Assembly (NCBI RefSeq): GCF_008704495.1
Contig: NZ_CP023699.1
Span: 992,001-1,056,000 of the forward strand
From: Streptomyces kanamyceticus
Lineage (GTDB): Bacteria > Actinomycetota > Actinomycetes > Streptomycetales > Streptomycetaceae
Length of the DNA stretch: 64,000 nt
Direction: 5' to 3'
In this document: one piece after another, positions 56,703 to 64,000 of the stretch
Numbering within the stretch: position 1 is the first letter of the stretch
Layout of the letters: every line of letters starts with the position of its first letter
Position numbers and translations under genes: made by a program
The notes under the pieces: model-generated
What the model was told of the DNA's origin: nothing
Databases searched by the model: none
The model's input: the letters and a program-made list of their open reading frames with translations, nothing else

Positions 56703-58061
56703 CTACTGGGGCGTCGCCGGAGTAACGGCGTCCTCCGGAGCGGCCGCCTCCGCGGGCAGACTGTCCATGAAGGAGCTCACCGAGAACACCGCGTTGCCGG
56801 GTCCCGCGGGGCCGTAACCGGGCGGCGAGGAGAGCCCGTTGGCCTCCATCGTGGCGCGGTAGGCCTCAAGGAGGCGCACGTGGTACTCCAGCGGCGCGCC
56901 CTGCGGATTGGCCTTGCCGAGCGGCGTGGTGGGCTCGGGGCACCACGTGGTGAAGCGGGGCGTGATGCCGCGCGACATGAAGTACTGCAGGCCCTCGACG
57001 GTGGAGTCGATGGCCTCGCCGACCGTCTTGAACCCGAAGGGCTCCGCCATCTCCACGCCCGCCACGAAGTTCGGGATGACGTTGCGCGGCCCGAAGACCT
57101 CGGCGGAGTCCAGGATGCGGCGGTGCCACTCGTCACGGCCGACGTAGCGCTCCTTGCCGGGGCAGTAGCGCTCGAACAGGTACGGGTCCCACACCTCGTA
57201 GTTGGGGTGGTAGATCCGCACTCCGTAGTCGTGGAAGCGCTGCACGTCCTCCTTGGGCAGGGCCTGGGCGACGACCTTGCCGATCCAGCGGCCGGGGAAG
57301 CGCTCCTCGATGGCCTTCGCGTACTGCCCGTAGAAGTCGGCCTCGTCCTTGCCCTGGAGCTGCGTGGTGATGGCGCCGCCGGTGAGCGTGTACGCGGTGG
57401 AGGACTTCGTGGTGTCGTACTTGTCGATGATGGCGAGGGCCTCGAGGACCTCGTCCATCGGCTTCACGCCGGTGTAGGGGCGGCCCGCCGCCTTCTGCTG
57501 GCGCCAGTTGTGGTTGATGTCGCAGTACTGGCACTCCTCCTTGGCGCCGAAGTACTGGCAGACCCGGAAGACCGTCAGATAGATCAGGTAGCCCCACTGG
57601 ATGGTGGGCGCCACCTCCATCACGGACTTGCCGTTCTCCAGGGTGTGCCGGTAGTAGTCCGGCATCGGCGGCAGGCCGACGTCGGAGATCCGCGCGCCGT
57701 CCAGGTAGAGGCCGAGCACTCCGTCGTCGTCGGCCGCGACCCGGTAGGGCGACGCCGGGTTCACGCGGACCGAGACGACGGTGCGCCGCAGCTCGTAGGG
57801 GCCGCCGGTGAGGACGATCTCCTCGGGCGGGCGGCGCAGGGCGGCGGCGCCCAGTTCGGGCAGGGTGCCGTGGTCGAAGGAGAAGATGAAGTACGACTTC
57901 GGCTTGACCTCGCCGCCCTCGTTGTCGCTGAGCGCCGACTCGTCGAAGGCGATCCCGCCGCGCAGCAGGTCCTCCTTGATCACGGCTTCCCGCGGCACGT
58001 TCGGGAACCGCTCCATGAGTGACTCGATGAGCTCGGTACGGTTCTCGCTGCGGCTTGGCAT
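56703..58061 (-). CDS. Radical SAM protein with atypical CX8CX2C cluster motif
   Basis: A 452-aa protein. The three cluster cysteines appear in FRVCQYFGAKEECQYCDIN (about 170-190), spaced CX8CX2C in place of the canonical CX3CX2C. A TIM-barrel-like region follows, with TAYTLTGGAITTQLQGKDEA (GGE-like strand), GVRIYHPNYEVWDPYLFERY and VIPNFVAGVEMAEPFGF. It should cleave SAM to the 5'-deoxyadenosyl radical; the substrate is unknown. The N-terminal 150 residues are a separate conserved domain. ATG 58061 is supported by the conserved LIESLMERFPNVPREAVIK. Confidence 0.85.
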   Translation of the reverse strand: MPSRSENRTELIESLMERFPNVPREAVIKEDLLRGGIAFDESALSDNEGGEVKPKSYFIFSFDHGTLPELGAAALRRPPEEIVLTGGPYELRRTVVSVRVNPASPYRVAADDDGVLGLYLDGARISDVGLPPMPDYYRHTLENGKSVMEVAPTIQWGYLIYLTVFRVCQYFGAKEECQYCDINHNWRQQKAAGRPYTGVKPMDEVLEALAIIDKYDTTKSSTAYTLTGGAITTQLQGKDEADFYGQYAKAIEERFPGRWIGKVVAQALPKEDVQRFHDYGVRIYHPNYEVWDPYLFERYCPGKERYVGRDEWHRRILDSAEVFGPRNVIPNFVAGVEMAEPFGFKTVGEAIDSTVEGLQYFMSRGITPRFTTWCPEPTTPLGKANPQGAPLEYHVRLLEAYRATMEANGLSSPPGYGPAGPGNAVFSVSSFMDSLPAEAAAPEDAVTPATPQ

Positions 58062-58167
58062 GGGCCGGGCACCTCGGATCCTTGTCGTCAATCTGTCCCG
58101 ACCACGCTAATACCCGCCCGATCCGGTCCGGATCCGACTCCGGTCTCAGGGCCCGTACGCCGCAGGT

Positions 58168-59670
58168 CTAGGCTCCGGGTGGGGCGGCTCCTTCGATGAC
58201 GGTCCCGGACTTCGGCACGTCGAGATCTGTGAGGTACCGCAGGACCGTGTCCCGCTCGGCGCCGCCGTTGAAGATCTTCACGGCGTGGCCCCAGCCCTTC
58301 ACCTCGACGAGCGCCGCCCGGTCCCCCAGCCGCCGTTGCGCGGAGCGCGCCCAGTCCAGCGGCGTCGCGTTGTCGTACCGGGCGCCGATCAGGAGCAGTG
58401 GCGTGTCCGTCGAGACCGGCTCCGTCGCCGCGGCTCCGGGGGCGGGAACGCCCTGGCAGAGGTTCGCGTACGACACGGTGTTCGGGGAGTAGCCGAAGCG
58501 GGGCGCGGCCTCGCGGGCCGCGCGCTGGTCGGCGAGGTGGGCCGCGGCGTCCGGGGCGCGCAGGTTCAGATCGGCGCAGACGGACAGGTCGGCGCCGGGC
58601 AGCAGCTTCTCGTCGGGCGGGACGTCGCCCTCGTCCGTCTCCCACGGCTTCCCGGTGTCCAGGGCGTCCAGGTACTGGGCGACGGCGGGCCAGGACGGGG
58701 TGAGCAGCATCGCGTCGATCGTTCCGTTGAGCTCCGCGAGCGGCACGTCCTTGCCGCCGTTGCGCAGCTTGCCCTCGGCGGCCCGCGCGGCGAGGCCCTC
58801 GTACACCGGCCCGGCGTCCCGCTCCCCCAGCTCGCAGTCGCGCGAGCGCTCGCACCACCGGGCGAACTCGCCGAAGGCGCCCTCCAGCGCCTTCGCCCCG
58901 GTGACGCCGAAGGCGCGGCGGCCGATCGCGGGGTCCATGACGCCGTCGAGAACGGCGGCACGCACCCGGTCGCCGTACATCGCGGCATAGCGCTGGCCGT
59001 AGACCGTGCCGTACGAGTGTCCGTAGAGGGAGATCCGGTCCGCGCCGAGCGCGGCGCGGATGACGTCCATGTCGCGGCTGACGCTGCCCGCGTCGGTGTG
59101 CCGGGCCACTGCCCCGGACGTACGGGCGCAGCCCGCGGCCAGGGCGGTGGCGCGCTTCTTCATCCGCCCGAAGTCGCCGGGCGTCGTGACGGGCCGCTTG
59201 TCCGTGATCATCTCGGCCAGCGGTCGCGCCGGGCACTGGACGGGACCGCTGAGGCCGGTGCCGCGCGGGTCGAAGCTGACGATGTCGAAGCGGCGTTCGG
59301 CGCCGCCCCACTCCTTGGTCTGGGCGACGTTCTGGACACCGGAGTTGCCGGGTCCGCCGGGCAGGAACATCAGGGTGCCGATGCGCTGGTCCTGGCGGGT
59401 AGCCTTCCTGCGCACCACCGCGACGTCGAGCTTCTCGCCGCCCGGCGCGGTCCAGTCCACGGGTACGCGGACGGTGCCGCACTCGGCGCCCTTGGGTGCG
59501 CCCTCCGTCGCGTCGGCCGGGCAGGACTTCCAGTCGATCCGTTGCTGCCGCTCGGCGCCGCGCTTCTCGGTGCCGGTGCCGCCCTGTTTTCCGGTCGAGC
59601 AGGCCCCGAGCGAGAGCAGGGCGGCGCCCGCCGTCACGGCCGCCAGCGTCGCTCGCGCGCTCGTCCCCAT
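58168..59670 (-). CDS. Lipoprotein alpha/beta hydrolase (tripeptidyl aminopeptidase family)
   Basis: A 500-aa exported hydrolase. The N-terminus has a lipobox (ALLSLGAC, Cys about residue 24), so it is probably anchored outside the membrane. The oxyanion region is FLPGGPGNSG (about 103-112). The nucleophile elbow GHSYG lies in RISLYGHSYGTVYGQRYAAM (Ser about 215), an Asp is in LLLIGARYDNATPLDWA, and a His is in VKGWGHAVKIF. This matches Streptomyces tripeptidyl/prolyl aminopeptidase-like enzymes that trim peptides. ATG 59670 overlaps the stop of the upstream lipoprotein gene (ATGA). Confidence 0.88.
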   Translation of the reverse strand: MGTSARATLAAVTAGAALLSLGACSTGKQGGTGTEKRGAERQQRIDWKSCPADATEGAPKGAECGTVRVPVDWTAPGGEKLDVAVVRRKATRQDQRIGTLMFLPGGPGNSGVQNVAQTKEWGGAERRFDIVSFDPRGTGLSGPVQCPARPLAEMITDKRPVTTPGDFGRMKKRATALAAGCARTSGAVARHTDAGSVSRDMDVIRAALGADRISLYGHSYGTVYGQRYAAMYGDRVRAAVLDGVMDPAIGRRAFGVTGAKALEGAFGEFARWCERSRDCELGERDAGPVYEGLAARAAEGKLRNGGKDVPLAELNGTIDAMLLTPSWPAVAQYLDALDTGKPWETDEGDVPPDEKLLPGADLSVCADLNLRAPDAAAHLADQRAAREAAPRFGYSPNTVSYANLCQGVPAPGAAATEPVSTDTPLLLIGARYDNATPLDWARSAQRRLGDRAALVEVKGWGHAVKIFNGGAERDTVLRYLTDLDVPKSGTVIEGAAPPGA

Positions 59671-60140
59671 CAGCCGCGGGCCTTCATCGCGACGTCCTTG
59701 TCCTGCCACGCGTAGAACGCGCCGTCGATCCGGGCGCCGGACCAGGTGCCGCAGTTCGTGTCGGCCTTCGCCGCGACGTCCGAGGGGAACCAGTCGGCCT
59801 TCAGGCGGGGCTTGCCCTGCGGCTCACCCTTGACGCACTGCTTCGGGAACTTCCCGTCAGGCGTCGTGAGCTTGATGATCCGGTCGTCGCCGGTGGTCGA
59901 CATGACGTACTTGATGTCGGTCGCGTCGTCGGGCAGCCAGCGCGGCACGGACTTCCGGTCGCTCTTCGCCGCGGCGCCGTCGTCGTAGGACGACTTCTCC
60001 TGGTGGTCGTCGAAGGGGTTGTTCGAACCGCTCCCGCAGGCTGTCAGGGACACGGCGAGGGCGGCGGCGCCGAACGCGCAGAGCGTCGTGCGGGCCGCGC
60101 GGATGCGGAGGGGGTGCGGGCGGTGCGGGGTGCGAGGCAT
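59670..60140 (-). CDS. Small secreted lipoprotein, function unknown
   Basis: A 156-aa lipoprotein. The signal is FGAAALAVSLTACGSGSNNP with lipobox Cys about residue 35. A short acidic linker follows, then a compact domain (VPRWLPDDATDIKYVMSTTG; KADWFPSDVAAKADTNCGTW) with two Cys that may pair. Similar lipoproteins are common in Streptomyces but have no known activity. It is translationally coupled to the hydrolase gene downstream and is divergent from the sensor kinase gene, so both may answer the same envelope signal. Confidence 0.8.
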   Translation of the reverse strand: MPRTPHRPHPLRIRAARTTLCAFGAAALAVSLTACGSGSNNPFDDHQEKSSYDDGAAAKSDRKSVPRWLPDDATDIKYVMSTTGDDRIIKLTTPDGKFPKQCVKGEPQGKPRLKADWFPSDVAAKADTNCGTWSGARIDGAFYAWQDKDVAMKARG

Positions 60141-60179
60141 GGTGGTCGCGCTCTCCTGGAAGTCGGGGCCGTGTCGGCG

Positions 60180-60214
60180 GAGCCGGTGCGTCTGAGCCGG
60201 TGCGTCTGAGCCGG
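60180..60214. repeat. 14-bp direct repeat, 2.5 copies, in the lipoprotein/kinase promoter region
   Basis: GAGCCGGTGCGTCT at 60180-60193 and 60194-60207, followed by GAGCCGG at 60208-60214. It lies between the divergent lipoprotein and sensor kinase genes. It is either a response-regulator binding site or simple slippage; nothing more can be read from it. Confidence 0.6.
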
Positions 60215-60321
60215 AATGGCTGCCTCCACGTTCGCCGCCCCGGCCGCCCGCGCGCCTCGGCCCTTCGGCGGATCGCGGGCTCCCCGATCAGGCTTTCGGC
60301 TGACCCGCGGAGTGCGACCTG

Positions 60322-61482
60322 ATGCGTACATTTCGGTACGTGGACGATCACCCCGACACCCGCACCCGCCTCGGCGCCGTCAAGGCGCTGCTCTTCGCCG
60401 TCCCCGCGGTGTTCCTGTGGCTCCTCGACCTGGTGTCCAGCGACCCCGACGGGTCCTGGCTGCCGCTGGTCTCCGGGCCGCTGGCCGTCTCCGTGCTGCT
60501 CGTGCGGGGCGGTCCCGGCATCGAGGCGCGGGCCGCCGCCGCGGCGCTGGCCTCCGGCGGGCTCACGCTCGCTCTGGCGCTCGGCGATGTCCAGGTGGGC
60601 AGCTGGGGGCTCCTGGAGTCCTTCGCGCTGCTCGCCCTCCTCACGGTCGCCGCGCGTACGGCGCGGCTGCCCGCCGGGTACGTCCTGTGCGCGCTGCTCG
60701 CACTCGCCGTCGCTGCCGCGCCCGTGCGGACCGGCTTCCAGTCCGATGCCGAGACCTTCGCGTTCGTGCTCACGGTCGCGGCGGGCGGCGCGCTCGCGCT
60801 CGGCGGCTATCTGCGGTCCCTCGACGGCAGGCGGGCCCTCGCGGTGACCTCGACGCAGGAGGAGGAGCGCCGTCGCATCGCCCGCGACCTGCACGACTTC
60901 GTCGCCCACCACGTGACAGGGATCGTCGTCCAGGCGCAGGCCGCGCGCGCCATCCGCGAGACCTCTCCCGAGCAGCTCGAACCGCTGCTCGCCGGGATCG
61001 AGAAGGCGGGCACCGAGACGCTGGAGTCGATGCGGCGCCTGGTGCACGTCCTGCGCGCGGAGCCCGGCGCCACCACCCGGCCCGCCGATCTGCTGACCGA
61101 GCTGGCCGCGCTGGTGGCGGCCCACGGCGACGCCGCGACCCTGGAGGTCACGGCGCGGGTCCGCGCCGCCGCGCTCGCGCCCGAGGTGGAGACGTCCGTG
61201 CACCGCGTCGTCCAGGAGGCGCTCACCAACGTCACCCGGCACGCACCCGGCGCCGATGACGTCCGGGTGCGTGTGTCGACGGACGCGGGACGGCTGGTCG
61301 TCGAGGTGTCCAACGGACCGTCTGCGCAGGGCCGTGCCAGGGACCGGACGCCGCCGGGCGGCCGTGGCGGCCTCGGTCTGATCGGCCTGCGTGAGCGGGT
61401 GGCGGCGCTCGGCGGCGACCTGGACACGGGGCCGCTGCCGGACGGCGGCTGGCGCCTGCGCGCCACGCTGCCCGCTAGTTGA
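60322..61482 (+). CDS. NarL-type sensor histidine kinase
   Basis: A 386-aa membrane kinase. Five or six hydrophobic segments cover about residues 20-165. The HisKA_3 dimerisation domain reads EEERRRIARDLHDFVAHHVT, with the phosphorylated His in DLHD (about residue 190), and the HATPase_c domain includes VHRVVQEALTNVTRHAPGAD and GLGLIGLRERVAALGGDL. No extracellular sensor domain is obvious, so it probably senses through the membrane. ATG 60322 has GGAG upstream. The partner regulator gene lies 510 bp downstream on the same strand, beyond an antisense gene. Confidence 0.92.
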   Translation: MRTFRYVDDHPDTRTRLGAVKALLFAVPAVFLWLLDLVSSDPDGSWLPLVSGPLAVSVLLVRGGPGIEARAAAAALASGGLTLALALGDVQVGSWGLLESFALLALLTVAARTARLPAGYVLCALLALAVAAAPVRTGFQSDAETFAFVLTVAAGGALALGGYLRSLDGRRALAVTSTQEEERRRIARDLHDFVAHHVTGIVVQAQAARAIRETSPEQLEPLLAGIEKAGTETLESMRRLVHVLRAEPGATTRPADLLTELAALVAAHGDAATLEVTARVRAAALAPEVETSVHRVVQEALTNVTRHAPGADDVRVRVSTDAGRLVVEVSNGPSAQGRARDRTPPGGRGGLGLIGLRERVAALGGDLDTGPLPDGGWRLRATLPAS

Positions 61483-61789
61483 ACATCACGCTGTGCGGCA
61501 CGGGCGCCCCGAAGTCCCTCGCGGTATGGGGCGCGAGCGGGGGCCCGAGGGGGTCCTCACAGCCGTGGTCGGCGAAGACGGTGGCCGTCGTGTCCGTGCC
61601 GTTGTCCACGTGTACGGCGCCCGAGACCAGCAGGAAGCACTCGCCGTTCACCGGGTTGTCGGTGCTGAAGTCGTCGCCGTTGACGTTGACGTAGTGCAGC
61701 GTGCCGTTGGCCGCGCTGGCGGAGGTCGGCAGGGCCGTGACGAGGGCGAGGGCGCCGAGGACGGCGACGACGGTGCGGTGCGGGCGCAT
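61475..61789 (-). CDS. Small secreted protein
   Basis: A 104-aa exported protein with signal peptide RTVVAVLGALALVTALPTSA ending near SAANG. The mature part is about 78 residues and has two Cys in GECFLLVSG and DHGCEDPLG that may form a disulfide (NGTLHYVNVNGDDFSTDNPV at its start). Function is not recognised; similar small extracytoplasmic proteins are common in Streptomyces. ATG 61789 follows GGGAGACC. It runs against the two-component genes, and its 3' end overlaps the kinase by 8 bp. Confidence 0.75.
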   Translation of the reverse strand: MRPHRTVVAVLGALALVTALPTSASAANGTLHYVNVNGDDFSTDNPVNGECFLLVSGAVHVDNGTDTTATVFADHGCEDPLGPPLAPHTARDFGAPVPHSVMFN

Positions 61790-61992
61790 GAAGGTCTCCC
61801 TTGGGCTCGGAGGGCGCCCGGCCGCCGGGCGGTCACCCGGCGCACGGTCGCCCGCCAGGGAGCATGCCACCTGCTCAGCGACCCGTGCCGGAGCCGTCCG
61901 AGGCGCTCGGTGGTGATCACGGGGGCGTGTGGAAGTGCCTCGGCAGGGGCCGTGCGCGCATGCACGCCCCGGGCCGTCCTAGTCTTCTCCTC

Positions 61993-62697
61993 GTGGAAGA
62001 AATGCCGCAGAACCACCGCCCCGCAAGCTCGGTGCGCGTCCTCATCGCCGACGACCAGGAAATGGTGCGGACCGGGTTCCGGTTGATCCTTTCCACACAG
62101 CCGGGCATCGACGTGGTCGGCGAGGCGGCCGACGGCGCCGAGTGTGTGGAGCTCGCCCGGCGGCTGCGGCCCGACGTGTGTCTCGTCGATGTGCGCATGC
62201 CGAAGCTGAACGGCCTCCAGGTGACCCGGCTGCTCGCCGGGCCCGGGGTCGCGGAACCCATGCATGTCGTGGTCGTCACCACCTTCGACCAGGACGACTA
62301 CCTCGACGAGGCGCTGCGCGGCGGCGCCGTCGGGTTCTTGCTGAAGGACGCGGGTCCCGGGCTGCTCGTGGAGGCGGTGCGCGCCGCCGCGAAGGGCGAC
62401 GCGCTGGTGTCCCCCGCCGTGACGCTGCGACTCCTTGAGCGCCTGTCGGACCGGCACGGCCCGCACTGCGGCGCGGCTGCCGTCGGGCCCGCGCCCGAGG
62501 TGCTCTCGGAGCGCGAACTCGACGTGGCCCGGCGCGTCGCGCGGGGCAGGACCAATCAGGAGATCGCCGAGGAGCTGTTCATCTCCGTGGCGACCGTCAA
62601 GACGCATCTGGCCAACATCCAGGCGAAGTTGGCGGTGCGCAATCGCGTGGAGATCGCCGCGTGGGCCTGGGAGGCGGGTCAGGTCGGGCGGCGCTGA
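61993..62697 (+). CDS. NarL/LuxR family response regulator
   Basis: A 234-aa regulator. The receiver domain (about 14-130) has VRVLIADDQEMVRTGFRLIL (acidic pair), DVCLVDVRMPKLNG (phosphorylated Asp) and VVVVTTFDQDDYLDEALRGG, with Lys in FLLKDAG. The C-terminal LuxR helix-turn-helix is LSERELDVARRVARGRTNQE and FISVATVKTHLANIQAKLAV. GTG 61993 is inferred from a leaderless promoter (TAGTCT at 61980-61985, 7 nt before it); ATG 62002 is an alternative. It pairs with the kinase at 60322. Confidence 0.92.
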   Translation: MEEMPQNHRPASSVRVLIADDQEMVRTGFRLILSTQPGIDVVGEAADGAECVELARRLRPDVCLVDVRMPKLNGLQVTRLLAGPGVAEPMHVVVVTTFDQDDYLDEALRGGAVGFLLKDAGPGLLVEAVRAAAKGDALVSPAVTLRLLERLSDRHGPHCGAAAVGPAPEVLSERELDVARRVARGRTNQEIAEELFISVATVKTHLANIQAKLAVRNRVEIAAWAWEAGQVGRR

Positions 62698-62701
62698 CGG
62701 C

Positions 62702-63721
62702 TCAGCCGACCGGCACCGGCACCGGCACGCCGCCGCGTGCCGACGCGTACCCGGCGGCGACGACGCGCAGGGTCCGCAGTCCGCCCTCGCCGTCGGCGAC
62801 GTCCATGCCGTCCTCGCCGGGGCCGTGGAGGAAGGCGCCCAGCATCCGCTCGTCCAGGTCGACGCCGAACGGCAACTCCGTGCCGCTCCCCCGGCGTTCA
62901 CTGAACCCGTGCACCTTCTGGTCGAAGGCGTCCATCTCCAGGGTGGCCCGTTCGCCGACGACCGTGAGCTCCAGGCCGCCCCAGGAGTGGTGGGAGCGCG
63001 GGTGGGACCAGCTGCAGTCGATGGTGGCGACGGCCCCGTTGGAGTAGGTGACGCTGACCAGGCCGCTGGTCTCGACGTCGACCTCATCGGCGTACAGGAG
63101 GTTGTTGGTCTGCGCGTAGACCTCGACGGGGCGCGCGTCGGCGAAGAGGTCGTCGAGCAGGTCGGCGATGTGCACGGTGTGGTCCATCAGGGCGCCCCCG
63201 CCGGAGAGTCCGGGCTCGGCGAACCAGCGGCGCGAACGCGTGGGCATGGAGCCGTTGTTGGCCCCGGCCACCGTGAGGACCTGCCCGGCCTCGCCCGACG
63301 CGACCGCCGCTTTGACGGCGGCGTACGCCGGGCTGAAGCGGACCGGGAAGGCGACCGCGAGCCGCACCCCCGCGGCCCGGCAGGCGGCGACCATCGCCTC
63401 GCCGTCCTCGACCGACGCGGCGAGCGGCTTCTCGCACAGGACGTCCACGCCGTGCGCGGCGGCCAGTTCGACCAGCGGGCGGTGCCGGGCGTTCTCGGAG
63501 CAGACGATCACCGCGTCCGGGTGCCAGGCGAAGACCTCGTCGTACGTGGCGGCGTACGCGACGCCCAGTTCGTCGGCGAGCGGGCGGCCCCGCACCTCGC
63601 CGGGCGCCGCGAGGTCCGTGTCCGGGTCGCTGCCGAGCACCTCGATCCCGGGCATGCGCGCGAGCAGCCGCAGATACGCGGCCGCGTGGACGTGGGCGAA
63701 CGACAGGACGGCGACCTTCAT
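62702..63721 (-). CDS. Gfo/Idh/MocA family oxidoreductase
   Basis: A 339-aa NAD(P)-dependent dehydrogenase. The N-terminal Rossmann fold begins VAVLSFAHVHAAAYLRLLAR, and the family signature DVLCEKPLAASVEDGEAMVA carries the conserved EKP Lys (about residue 98). The C-terminal alpha/beta domain includes GGALMDHTVHIADLLDDLF. The substrate is probably a sugar or inositol-like polyol. ATG 63721 overlaps the stop of the upstream gene (ATGA), so two such oxidoreductases are made together. It converges on the response regulator gene with a 4-bp gap. Confidence 0.9.
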   Translation of the reverse strand: MKVAVLSFAHVHAAAYLRLLARMPGIEVLGSDPDTDLAAPGEVRGRPLADELGVAYAATYDEVFAWHPDAVIVCSENARHRPLVELAAAHGVDVLCEKPLAASVEDGEAMVAACRAAGVRLAVAFPVRFSPAYAAVKAAVASGEAGQVLTVAGANNGSMPTRSRRWFAEPGLSGGGALMDHTVHIADLLDDLFADARPVEVYAQTNNLLYADEVDVETSGLVSVTYSNGAVATIDCSWSHPRSHHSWGGLELTVVGERATLEMDAFDQKVHGFSERRGSGTELPFGVDLDERMLGAFLHGPGEDGMDVADGEGGLRTLRVVAAGYASARGGVPVPVPVG

Positions 63722-64000
63722 CGCGCTGCCTCCTCGGTCTGCGGTGTCACATCGGTCGGCTGTGTCGCATCGGTCGGTTCCAGTTCCACGGCACGGCCGG
63801 TGCGGCTGGACTCCACGGCGGCCTCGGCGATCCGTACCGCCTCGACGCCGTCGTGCGCGCTCACCCGTGGCTCGGGCCCGCCGGGCCCCCAGGACCCGGC
63901 GAATTCACGGAGTTCGGCGAGGTAGGGGCTCTCGGTCATGGGGCTGGACGGGATGCCTTCGTTGGCTGTCCGTACGCCTTGTGCGGTGATCCGGAAGCCG
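63718..64000 (-). CDS. Gfo/Idh/MocA family oxidoreductase, C-terminal part
   Basis: The frame is open to the right edge, so the start is outside the window. The 93 visible codons read GFRITAQGVRTANEGIPSSP, then TESPYLAELREFAGSWGPGG, and AVRIAEAAVESSRTGRAVEL, which is the standard C-terminal end of a Gfo/Idh/MocA dehydrogenase. The tail after VELEP is threonine-rich and variable. It is coupled by ATGA to the second oxidoreductase, suggesting a shared catabolic pathway. Confidence 0.85.
   Translation of the reverse strand, partial: GFRITAQGVRTANEGIPSSPMTESPYLAELREFAGSWGPGGPEPRVSAHDGVEAVRIAEAAVESSRTGRAVELEPTDATQPTDVTPQTEEAAR

Overview
The window is high-GC actinobacterial DNA, most likely from a Streptomyces chromosome. 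The evidence is the strong G/C bias at third codon positions, the frequent GTG starts and leaderless promoters, a SAM-IV riboswitch and typical Streptomyces protein families. It has three parts: a hypoxia/dormancy cluster (1-16261), an integrated genomic island of about 20.7 kb (18215-38930), and an ordinary metabolic/regulatory chromosome segment (39070-64000).

Part 1 (1-16261). Leftward genes encode parts of a group 3b-type [NiFe]-hydrogenase (the N-terminus of a diaphorase subunit, a cNMP-binding protein and a two-cluster ferredoxin-like beta subunit). With them are an Rv1733c-like membrane protein, a flavodoxin, a CBS-BON protein, a GNAT/ADP-forming acyl-CoA synthetase fusion, HypC, HypF and a hydrogenase maturation protease. 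Rightward genes encode two tandem universal stress proteins flanking a phosphoketolase. An Hsp20 gene and an APC permease follow. Four intergenic regions each carry two copies of a 16-bp dyad (consensus KGGSCCGNNCGGSCC) with centres 20-21 bp apart, placed about 36 bp before -10-like hexamers. Together with the DosR-regulon-type gene content, this points to a DevR/OsdR-type hypoxic regulon. A small debris zone (fused amidase and EamA-transporter remnants) and a secreted lipase follow.

Part 2 (18215-38930). A tyrosine integrase sits beside an intact tRNA-Pro(GGG). A perfect 56-bp direct repeat of the tRNA 3' half marks both ends (attL/attR), and TGGTCCCCA repeat pairs lie inside each end as probable integrase arm sites. 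The cargo is a 2065-aa Rhs/WapA-type polymorphic toxin with a 107-residue Arg/Trp-rich tail that has no acidic residue. It is followed on the same strand by a HEAT-repeat protein (candidate immunity), a 29-aa cationic amphipathic mini-ORF and a small hypothetical gene. The rest includes three insertion sequences, an acetyltransferase trapped between IS ends, unknown genes, a 3-repeat type I-E CRISPR remnant without cas genes, a trmA/rumA-like 3' fragment and several gene fragments.

Part 3 (39070-64000). After the tRNA come a DUF309 protein, an MFS drug exporter with a C-terminal winged-helix-like domain, a TauE/SafE transporter, a LysR regulator, an acyl-CoA ligase and a thiolase. Next are a chimeric gene carrying only the ligand domain of a TetR regulator and a translationally coupled glycerol operon (kinase, [2Fe-2S] FAD dehydrogenase, FAD/NAD oxidoreductase). 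The remainder holds an amino-acid permease, GNAT and SDR enzymes, a SAM-IV riboswitch ahead of a small unknown gene, and a radical SAM protein with an unusual CX8CX2C motif. It ends with a lipoprotein/hydrolase pair, a NarL-type two-component system and two coupled Gfo/Idh/MocA oxidoreductases, the last cut by the window edge.
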